This document shows positions 1 through 5,284 of a stretch of 7,092 nucleotides of DNA, piece after piece. The notes beneath the pieces were generated by a model. It was not told where the DNA came from, did not search any database, and saw only the letters and a program-made list of their open reading frames with translations. Origin of the DNA: Pyrolobus sp964613695 (GTDB lineage Archaea; Thermoproteota; Thermoprotei_A; Sulfolobales; Pyrodictiaceae); contig CAZTIR010000068.1 of NCBI GenBank assembly GCA_964613695.1, positions 1-7,092 of the forward strand, given 5' to 3'. Positions within the stretch are counted from its first letter, which is position 1, and each line of letters begins with the position of its first letter. A program made the translations under genes and the position numbers.

Positions 1-484
1 CGCGACCATAGTGGCTCCAGGCATAGCCGCTCCAAAGTGTGGGGGTACGGGCCTCAGGGTGGTCTCGGTGAAGCCTGGTGATAAGCTCGAGCTCGGGGAT
101 GTGAGGGTGGAGGCCCTGCCCGCCTACAATATCAACAAGTTCCGCGCGCCCGGCCGCGTATACCACCCGAAGGAGGATGGGCGTGTAGGCTACCTAATCG
201 AGGTTGGCGGCGTCCGCATCTTCCACGCCGGCGACTCCGACAATATCCCGGAGTACTCGGCGCTAAGGGGCCGCGTGGATGTCGCGCTATTGCCCGTTAG
301 CGGGGTCTACGTCATGACGGCCGAGGAGGCCGCCGAGGCGGCTAAGGTTATACAGCCGCGTATAGCGATCCCGATGCACTATGGCGAGTTTGTGGGCAGC
401 GAGTCTGATGCAGAGAGGTTCGCCAGGCTCCTCGAGGGTAGCGGGATACGCGTAGTCATACTGAGGAAGACGACTAGGCTCTAG
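1..484 (+). CDS. MBL-fold metal-dependent hydrolase, UPF0173-like (5' truncated)
   Basis: This is the C-terminal ~161 residues of a gene that enters from the left; the frame is open from base 2 and ends at TAG 482-484. A GTG at 11 is in frame but is unlikely to be the true start, because the family's N-terminal HxHxDH metal-binding motif must lie upstream of the window. Visible hallmarks are FHAGDSD (bases ~221-241), with the bridging metal aspartate, and IPMHYGEF (~370-393), with the last metal histidine. Both are typical of the COG2220/UPF0173 branch of the metallo-beta-lactamase superfamily. Members are cytoplasmic proteins, usually about 220-230 aa, often annotated as metal-dependent hydrolases, with no firm physiological substrate. 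A 61-bp gap containing a weak TATA-like box separates it from the next gene, so the two may be transcribed separately. The fold assignment is secure; the substrate is unknown. Confidence 0.85.
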   Translation, partial: ATIVAPGIAAPKCGGTGLRVVSVKPGDKLELGDVRVEALPAYNINKFRAPGRVYHPKEDGRVGYLIEVGGVRIFHAGDSDNIPEYSALRGRVDVALLPVSGVYVMTAEEAAEAAKVIQPRIAIPMHYGEFVGSESDAERFARLLEGSGIRVVILRKTTRL

Positions 485-502
485 GCGCTCTAGGGGTCTG
501 GG

Positions 503-508
503 TTAAAC
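503..508 (+). promoter_or_regulatory. weak TATA-like box upstream of the DHH gene
   Basis: TTAAAC lies in an otherwise GC-rich 61-bp intergenic stretch. Its centre is about 40 bp before the GTG start at 546, so transcription would begin near 530-535 with a very short leader, as is common in Crenarchaeota. It is a short, low-information motif supported mainly by position. Confidence 0.3.
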
Positions 509-545
509 GAGGGTTATCACGGGTACTACACGCTGGTAGGGCGGT

Positions 546-1630
546 GTGGAGCCGGTACAAGTCTTTGCAGACTGGGATGCGGATGGTATAGTCTCCGCGG
601 CCCTAGTCTACTATGCTCAACGCTACCGCGGCAAGTTCCCGCTGCACGGTGAGAAGTGCGACGTGGGTCTATGGCCTGGGGGCCCGCGCTCGACACCCAG
701 GAATATAGAGGAGGTTGTGGAGAGGGCTCACCGTACCCGCAGCTACCCCCGCGTAGCCGTCTTCCTAGATATACCCCTGACGCCCTCAGTCTACGAGGGC
801 GTGAAGAAGCTGCAGTCAGAGATACAAGGAATACGCATAATCTACGTTGACCACCACTACTCGACCCTGGCTAACGCTAAGCGCCTCTACGAGCTCACGG
901 AGGAGGTCTTCCTCGGGCATAGGCCGACGGCCGTCCTAGTCTACAACCTCTTGAGGAGCCTGGGGGTTAGGCACGTGACGCCTAGACTAGAGGCCTTCAT
1001 GAAGGCTGTGGGGGTGTTGGAGAGGGATAGGGGTGTTGCACGAGAGAAGGTGGAGGATCGTCTCATAAAGCTAGCGGCTAGCCTCTCCAAGGCTACGGCT
1101 GTCACCAGGGACCCGGAGCTGTGGAGGAGGCTCGTACTCTGGCTAGCATCCCCGCTGCCAGCACCCGCCCCCGTCGACAAGGGGCTTGTTGAGAGGGTTG
1201 TGAGGATAGCNNNNNNNNNNTTACACAAAAAGAGAAGGAAGTAGAGAAGATCAATAAGGAGATTGAGGAGAAGGCGAAGCTCCTAGCCCCCAGCGCTAGG
1301 CCCGTGGGCTTCGTGAAGGTGTTGGATCTGCGTGGGCGCTGGGAGGGTGGCGGGGTGTCGGCGCTAGCCTCTAAACTATACCGTATCGTGCGTTCGCCGG
1401 TGGCCGTTATTGCCGATGCGGGCGGCTACACGATCCTCGTTATCAGGGCGCCGGGTAGGCTCGCGTACAGGATGGCTATGCTCCTCCTACGGGAGGGTAT
1501 AGGCGAGAACATCGGGGGCCACGGGAGCCTCGCGATAATAAGGGTTAAGAAGAGCATAGACGACCGCACGCTGCTCGACGCGATTAGGAGGGCGAGCTTC
1601 GAGGCACAGAGGAGGCGGCGTAGGCGTTGA
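546..1630 (+). CDS. DHH-superfamily phosphoesterase (RecJ/NrnA-like), interrupted by an assembly gap
   Basis: The predicted product is a metal-dependent phosphodiesterase of the DHH superfamily. The N-terminal half (222 residues before the gap) has motif I DWDADG (D9/D11/D13), motif II in FLDIP (D75) and motif III VDHH (D102-H103-H104), so the Mn-binding site looks intact. After the 10 Ns the frame changes by two. That frame is open from the gap: a charged, coiled-coil-like linker (TQKEKEVEKI...), a C-terminal domain with GGHG at 1514-1525, as in DHHA1-type substrate-binding domains, and a six-arginine tail. I read both halves as one gene of about 360 aa. GTG 546 is the start because an in-frame TAG lies just upstream (537-539). 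Candidate roles are oligonucleotide or cyclic-dinucleotide hydrolysis, or a RecJ/Cdc45-type replication role; the sequence does not decide. The next gene overlaps the stop by 4 nt, which suggests co-transcription. Confidence 0.8.
1211..1220. other. assembly gap (10 N) inside the DHH gene
   Basis: Ten Ns follow the codon GCN (alanine whichever base is present) in frame 546. The downstream half is open in a different frame. If the gene is intact, the true missing length must be 2 modulo 3 (for example 8, 11 or 14 nt), so the 10 Ns are a placeholder, not a measured length. Any real product needs the gap to be closed. Confidence 0.97.
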
Positions 1631-1995
1631 GAACGGGTTGTGTAGAGAAGGTTGTGCTAGCGGTGCTGGATCCCGCGCTCCGCTCTCGCTTAGCGGGTTT
1701 GCTAGAGGGGCTGGGGTTGAGGCTGGAGGTGTTGCCCGGCGAGGAGCCCCTCGACTTCTATCGGGTTGCCCGCCTAGCCTCTAGGGATGCGGCGCCCGAG
1801 TCTATCCTAGTGGTCACGGATGCTAGCGTCGTAATCGGCTTGGAGGAGGCTCGCGCCAGGATAGGGCTTGTGAAGCTGCTTAGGGTGAGGGGGTGTAGCG
1901 TTGAGGACGTGGTTGCCAGCGTTAGGGCCGTGTCGTGCGAGAGTATAGCGGCTCCTTGCCCGGTTGACGCGGGGCTCGGGTGGCTACAGGCCTAG
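1627..1995 (+). CDS. small uncharacterised protein, translationally coupled to the DHH gene
   Basis: This 122-residue protein is one I do not recognise. The proposed TTG start at 1627 overlaps the stop of the DHH gene in TTGA, and GGAGG at 1611-1615 could serve as ribosome binding site. A later GTG at 1654 is an alternative start, giving a protein beginning VLAVLDPALRS. The sequence alternates hydrophobic strands (VVLAVLD, ILVVTDASVVI) with charged helices, suggesting a small cytoplasmic alpha/beta fold. There is no signal peptide or membrane segment. It has four cysteines (one near the N-terminus, three in the last third), not in an obvious metal-binding spacing. Codon use matches the neighbours. 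Its position directly behind the phosphoesterase suggests a shared process or partnership, which is inference only. Its last 12 nt overlap the end of the convergent gene on the minus strand. Confidence 0.65.
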   Translation: MRTGCVEKVVLAVLDPALRSRLAGLLEGLGLRLEVLPGEEPLDFYRVARLASRDAAPESILVVTDASVVIGLEEARARIGLVKLLRVRGCSVEDVVASVRAVSCESIAAPCPVDAGLGWLQA

Positions 1996-2862
1996 GGCTT
2001 CTAGCCCGCCGCGCAGCTCCTCCATGGTAACCCCGGGGCCTGCGACGCTGATGCACTCTGCCTCACTCGGGCCTATGCACGCTCTCCCATGCTCCGGGTC
2101 CAGGCACACCTCGAGGCCGTCTAGCGGTTTTATGCCCTCTACTCGGAATAGTCTAGTCGAGGAGTCGAAGACCGCCCGAGCCTCTCCCAGCCTCCTCAGC
2201 CTCCACGTGTAAACCTCTAGCCTGATGACCTGCCTCGTGCTCGCCTCGCCCTCGAGACTCCACCCGGCATAATCCACTAGAAGCCCGTCCTCCATCACAG
2301 CCTTGTTGATGGAGTGTGCTACGACACTAGGCTTGAGTAGCAGCCTGTTGTCAAACCACTCTACAGCCTCTAGCAGCTTACGCGCCAGGTATAGGGCCTT
2401 GGGCACCATGCGCCCCGGCGGCCGCCTCGAGGGGAGTTTGCAGGGCGGCCTCGAGCCGCGGATATAGTAGGCGTAGAGCAGGGCTATCGTCTCGTACACG
2501 GGGTCTCCGGAGCCGAGCACGCCGTGCCTAGCGGGTGCATCCTCGGGACAGTCTCCCACACATGCTATGATGGTGCGGGGCTTCTCAGCCAGAGGCTCGT
2601 CCCTTCTACCAGGGTCGGCGGTTATGACGGGCTCCTCCAGTTTGTTTAGCGACACGTTGTCCGGCAGGAAGGTTATCCTCTCGAGTGCCAGCCTAACCGG
2701 CACCCTAGACTCAACGATAGCCTTGCTCCTGGGCACGCGGCCCACGACTACAAGGCTCCAGTGCTCGGGGCCGAGGCCCGTGTAGAGGGTCCTCGCTAGC
2801 ACCGCGACGTCGAAGCTAGAGCGGGGCTTGTAAATCACCACGGTTATGCCATCTTTTAACAC
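1984..2862 (-). CDS. uncharacterised 292-aa protein with a CxxxC pair
   Basis: The minus-strand frame runs from GTG (2862-2860) to TAG (1986-1984). I recognise no family. The N-terminus (residues 5-45) looks like an alpha/beta unit: strand GITVVIYK, a helix, strand WSLVVVGRV. A second strand, TIIACVGDCPED (residues 98-108), carries C101 and C105. The central region (~120-170) is helical, and the C-terminal third has strands plus C253, C262 and C270. Six cysteines are many for a thermophilic cytoplasmic protein and could mean a disulfide or metal site. No transmembrane segment or signal peptide is visible. A GGGAGG ribosome-binding-like element nine bases upstream supports the start. It is divergent from the radical SAM gene across a 79-bp spacer and convergent with the 122-aa gene. 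The long frame and a codon pattern like its neighbours support a real gene. Confidence 0.7.
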   Translation of the reverse strand: MLKDGITVVIYKPRSSFDVAVLARTLYTGLGPEHWSLVVVGRVPRSKAIVESRVPVRLALERITFLPDNVSLNKLEEPVITADPGRRDEPLAEKPRTIIACVGDCPEDAPARHGVLGSGDPVYETIALLYAYYIRGSRPPCKLPSRRPPGRMVPKALYLARKLLEAVEWFDNRLLLKPSVVAHSINKAVMEDGLLVDYAGWSLEGEASTRQVIRLEVYTWRLRRLGEARAVFDSSTRLFRVEGIKPLDGLEVCLDPEHGRACIGPSEAECISVAGPGVTMEELRGGLEALGL

Positions 2863-2865
2863 GGT

Positions 2866-2877
2866 CTCCCGCCTCCC
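2866..2877 (-). promoter_or_regulatory. ribosome binding site of the 292-aa minus-strand gene
   Basis: Read on the minus strand, the leader contains GGGAGGCGGGAG. GGGAGG (2877-2872) sits 9 nt before the GTG at 2862 and resembles the archaeal anti-16S core, supporting this start over the internal GTG codons. Confidence 0.45.
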
Positions 2878-2898
2878 GTCTCCCGGCTGCAGGGTAAT

Positions 2899-2908
2899 GC
2901 GTTAAATC
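2899..2908. promoter_or_regulatory. possible TATA element in the divergent promoter region
   Basis: GCGTTAAATC is the only AT-rich patch in the upper part of the 79-bp spacer between the divergent genes starting at 2862 (-) and 2942 (+). Read as TTAAAT on + it would place a start near 2932, giving a leader of about 10 nt for the radical SAM gene. Read as ATTTAAC on - it would place a start near 2877, just at the ribosome binding site. One element may therefore serve both directions. Confidence 0.35.
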
Positions 2909-2922
2909 AGGGGGAGCCCGGG

Positions 2923-2936
2923 TGACCTAACGGTCA
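2923..2936. promoter_or_regulatory. inverted repeat TGACC-TAAC-GGTCA, operator candidate
   Basis: This is a perfect 5-bp inverted repeat with a 4-bp spacer, ending 5 nt before the ATG of the radical SAM gene. It lies where the transcription start would be expected. A protein bound here would block initiation. The arms are short, so chance is possible. Confidence 0.3.
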
Positions 2937-2941
2937 AAATA

Positions 2942-4264
2942 ATGGATGATTTCAAAGTTTTGAACAATTCGAAGATGATCGGCGACATGTTATCATCCAT
3001 CGCCGAGTACGTCTCCACACTCTTCTTGGAACGCCTCCTACACTCGGAGAGCGTCGAGTACTACACCAGGAGCCTGAAGGGGCTCGAGGGTGGCATGGGC
3101 CTCTATATACACATACCCTACTGCCACAAGCCGCTCTGCGCGTTCTGCTGCTTCGTCCGCTACCCCGCCGAGGACCGGGGAGAGGTTAGAGCATACCATC
3201 GGCTGTTGAGGAGGGAGGCCGAGCTACTAGCATCTCTTGCCGAGGGCGTGCGCATAACCACAATATACGTTGGGGGAGGCACACCCAGCATAGATGTTGA
3301 TGAGCTCGCCGAGACCATAGACTGGGTTAGGAGCGTCTTCGGCGCCAAGTCCGCGAGCGTCTCGGTAGAAGTCCACCCGAGGGACGTTGACGAGCATCTC
3401 GTGGAGGTGCTGAGGGGTAGGGTCGACAGGGTGAGCGTGGGCCTACAAGCGCTCGAGGCCGAGAGGCTCGCTAGGATGGGGAGGCTGAACACGAGCCTAG
3501 AGAGGAGCATAGAGGCTGTGGAGGTGCTGAGAGGTAGGTTTAGGACTGTGAACGTGGACCTAGTCTGGGGCATACCGGGCGACAATGCTGAGATAGTCGG
3601 CCTCGAGGCTCGTAGAGCATTCAACCTCGGCGTGGATCAGGTGACGTTCTACCCCGTTATGCCGACGCCCCGCACACGCAACGCCCTGAAGAAGGGTAGG
3701 GCTTCCGTCTGGAACCCAGAGGAGCCACGCCTCTACAAGATCATACTCGAGGAGGCTGAGGCCGCAGGCTATAAGCCGTGCACGCCCTGGTGCATGTGCC
3801 GCGGCGCGAGGGAGCTGATAGACGAGTATATCGTCGAGACGCCGTGGTTCCTGGCGCTAGGCGTCTCGGGTATATCGCGTATACCCGGCTGCGTGGCAGC
3901 GAACACGTTCAGCGTGAAGAAGTACTTTAGGCTCGTCGAGGGGGGTGGGTTAAGCGTTGAGAACGCTACGCGAGTAACCTGTGTGGAGGAGGCTCTCTAC
4001 ACGATGCTCTCTAGCCTCTTCGGCCTCGAGTACCTGGAGGGGATGCTGGTCAAGCTCCACGGGCCCTGCGCGGCGCCGGTCGAGAGGCTGGCCAAGCTGC
4101 TCCTAAGAGCCCTGGGGGAGAGTATCGAGGGTGGCGTGTGGAGGGTCTCGAGGCCCGGGACCCTCTACACCCTCCACCGGCTACAGCACGCTCTCTATAC
4201 TGCTTTAGCCGCATTCCGCTATGTTAAGCTCTCCTACGCCTCCAGGCCACACCCTCCTCGGTGA
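2942..4264 (+). CDS. HemN/HemW-like radical SAM protein with atypical cluster motif
   Basis: This 440-aa protein belongs to the coproporphyrinogen-III-oxidase-like (HemN) radical SAM branch. Visible motifs in order are YIHIPYC (55-61), GGGTPS for SAM binding (111-116), SVEVHPRDVD (141-150, compare EIDPRE in HemN), RVSVGLQ (163-169), MGRLN (179-183), NVDLVWGIPG (204-213) and a HemN-like middle part with LALGVSG (304-310). The cluster cysteines read C61-x4-C66-x2-C69-C70, one residue longer than the family's CxxxCxxC. Extra cysteines C280, C284 and C286 could bind a second metal or cluster. The family includes oxygen-independent heme synthesis enzymes, heme chaperones (HemW) and HemN-like methyltransferases; which applies here is unclear. 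No ribosome binding site is seen at the expected distance, so the mRNA may be leaderless. The 3' end overlaps the convergent MBL gene by 41 nt. Confidence 0.88.
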   Translation: MDDFKVLNNSKMIGDMLSSIAEYVSTLFLERLLHSESVEYYTRSLKGLEGGMGLYIHIPYCHKPLCAFCCFVRYPAEDRGEVRAYHRLLRREAELLASLAEGVRITTIYVGGGTPSIDVDELAETIDWVRSVFGAKSASVSVEVHPRDVDEHLVEVLRGRVDRVSVGLQALEAERLARMGRLNTSLERSIEAVEVLRGRFRTVNVDLVWGIPGDNAEIVGLEARRAFNLGVDQVTFYPVMPTPRTRNALKKGRASVWNPEEPRLYKIILEEAEAAGYKPCTPWCMCRGARELIDEYIVETPWFLALGVSGISRIPGCVAANTFSVKKYFRLVEGGGLSVENATRVTCVEEALYTMLSSLFGLEYLEGMLVKLHGPCAAPVERLAKLLLRALGESIEGGVWRVSRPGTLYTLHRLQHALYTALAAFRYVKLSYASRPHPPR

Positions 4265-5117
4265 CCACGGGCTCCACCAGGTTCTCCTCCTCGAGCCACG
4301 CTAGTAGAGAAGCGAGGCTCGTCCTGTTAAGATACACCTGGCGCGGCGTAACCCTCGCCTTCGATAACTCCACGGTTGCGCGATACGCGAGAGCCTCTAG
4401 CGTCAGCTCCCTCGCCTCTAGGGTCTCGAGGACCCACCTCCTAACCCTCTCAACGGCAGAGCGGTTAGCCTCTATCATCTGGAGCGCCCTCTCGCCCGAC
4501 ACTATAGGCCCGTGCCCCGGCACAATCGTGTACCCTGCACGAGCCAACTCCTCGATCCTCGAGAGGCTCTCAAACCAGCCGCGTATATCGCTCGCGAATG
4601 GGACGGCATACCTCTCGAGAACCCTCTCACCGAGTATAGCATCACCCGCCGCCAGAACAAGGCTCTCCTCGTCAACCACGCCCATGTGGCCTGGCGTGTG
4701 GCCGGGCAGGGCGATGGTTGAGACCGGGCCGGTTATCTTCTCGCCAGGCTCCACAACCCTATCCACGCGGAGCTCTACCAGCGGCATGGCGGCAAAAGAT
4801 TCTGACACCAGACCCCCGTAGACCAGAGCCCTCCTAGCAACACTCGACTCTACGAGGGTGACGCACAGTCTAGAAGCGGTGACACCCCCCAACCCCTCCG
4901 CGGCGGCGAGATGATCGCTATGCCCGTGCGTGAGCACTACACTCGCCCTACCAGCCCCCAGCTTCTCTAGAGCCCCTCGTATCGCCTCGCCCCTACCCTC
5001 ACCCATCCCCGGGTCTACCACAAGGGCCTCGTCCCCACCCGAGAGTATGATGAGAGTGTTAGGGCTGCCTGTCAACACGTACACGCGGTCGCTGAGCTTC
5101 TTCAGGCTCCATGCCAT
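4224..5117 (-). CDS. MBL-fold hydrolase with C-terminal helical extension (LACTB2/glyoxalase II-like)
   Basis: A 297-aa metallo-beta-lactamase-superfamily protein, read from ATG (5117-5115) to TAA (4226-4224). All metal ligands of the family are visible: THGHSDH (H64, H66, D68, H69), PGHTPGH (H140), AAGDA (bridging D159) and VPGHGP (H202), giving a typical two-metal site. After about residue 205 comes a mostly helical region ending in a charged RRRRA tail. It resembles the winged-helix-like C-terminal domain found in LACTB2-type enzymes and may help bind substrate. Family members hydrolyse thioesters, phosphodiesters or RNA, or oxidise persulfides; the substrate cannot be read from sequence. 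It is cytoplasmic, with no signal peptide. It is transcribed divergently from the SQR-like operon with a 167-bp shared upstream region. GTGAG just before the ATG is a weak ribosome binding site. Confidence 0.88.
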   Translation of the reverse strand: MAWSLKKLSDRVYVLTGSPNTLIILSGGDEALVVDPGMGEGRGEAIRGALEKLGAGRASVVLTHGHSDHLAAAEGLGGVTASRLCVTLVESSVARRALVYGGLVSESFAAMPLVELRVDRVVEPGEKITGPVSTIALPGHTPGHMGVVDEESLVLAAGDAILGERVLERYAVPFASDIRGWFESLSRIEELARAGYTIVPGHGPIVSGERALQMIEANRSAVERVRRWVLETLEARELTLEALAYRATVELSKARVTPRQVYLNRTSLASLLAWLEEENLVEPVVTEEGVAWRRRRA

Positions 5118-5153
5118 GCTCTCACGGTATCGGAGCCACTCCTGGCGCGCGAG

Positions 5154-5161
5154 CTTTAAAA
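5154..5161 (-). promoter_or_regulatory. TATA-like box of the MBL-fold gene
   Basis: TTTTAAAG on the minus strand lies about 40 bp upstream of the ATG at 5117. It predicts a start near 5130 and a short leader. It sits at the edge of the AT-rich intergenic segment and on the correct side for this gene. Confidence 0.45.
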
Positions 5162-5212
5162 CAGTGTGGGGTTAGGAGTTGCTATTAAGCGATGTTATCG
5201 AGTTATTTACGT

Positions 5213-5235
5213 GTTTCCATGCTTTCACATGAAAC
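5213..5235. promoter_or_regulatory. upstream palindromic element of the SQR-like operon
   Basis: The core TTTC-ACAT-GAAA (5223-5234) is followed by C, and an outer GTTTC (5213-5217) pairs with GAAAC (5231-5235). The element ends about 10 bp before the TATA box of the flavoprotein gene, the usual place for an archaeal activator. A sister copy lies at 5260-5272. Confidence 0.4.
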
Positions 5236-5240
5236 AAAAA

Positions 5241-5250
5241 TTTGTATAAG
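5241..5250 (+). promoter_or_regulatory. TATA box of the SQR-like/DUF1641 operon
   Basis: TTTGTATAAG is preceded by a purine run (AAAAA) that could act as BRE. It predicts a transcription start near 5272, about 13 nt before the GTG at 5285. This is the best TATA match in the window and lies in the AT-rich intergenic region. Confidence 0.5.
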
Positions 5251-5259
5251 ATGCAATAA

Positions 5260-5272
5260 TTTCCCTTGAAAC
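5260..5272. promoter_or_regulatory. second TTTC-N4-GAAAC element, at the predicted transcription start
   Basis: TTTCCCTTGAAAC matches 11 of 13 bases of the upstream copy at 5223-5235 (37 bp away). It covers the predicted start site, so a bound regulator would repress or form a loop with the upstream site. Confidence 0.4.
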
Positions 5273-5284
5273 GGATAATGCGGG

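Noticed and set aside
485..545. Small RNA or C/D-box RNA genes in the intergenic spaces
   Set aside because: No RTGATGA/CTGA box pairs, tRNA-like folds or other RNA signatures could be seen in any of the spacers.
941..1228. Long antisense open frames opposite the DHH, radical SAM, MBL and flavoprotein genes
   Set aside because: Low-complexity Ser/Arg/Pro-rich translations typical of shadows of GC-rich genes, without motifs or upstream signals.
1221..1244. Protein end LHKKRRK after the N gap in the frame of the 546 start
   Set aside because: It exists only because the placeholder gap has the wrong length; the other frame after the gap continues the DHH protein.
546..1630. DHH gene as a frameshifted pseudogene
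   Set aside because: The frame change coincides exactly with the Ns and both halves keep conserved motifs, so missing bases explain it.
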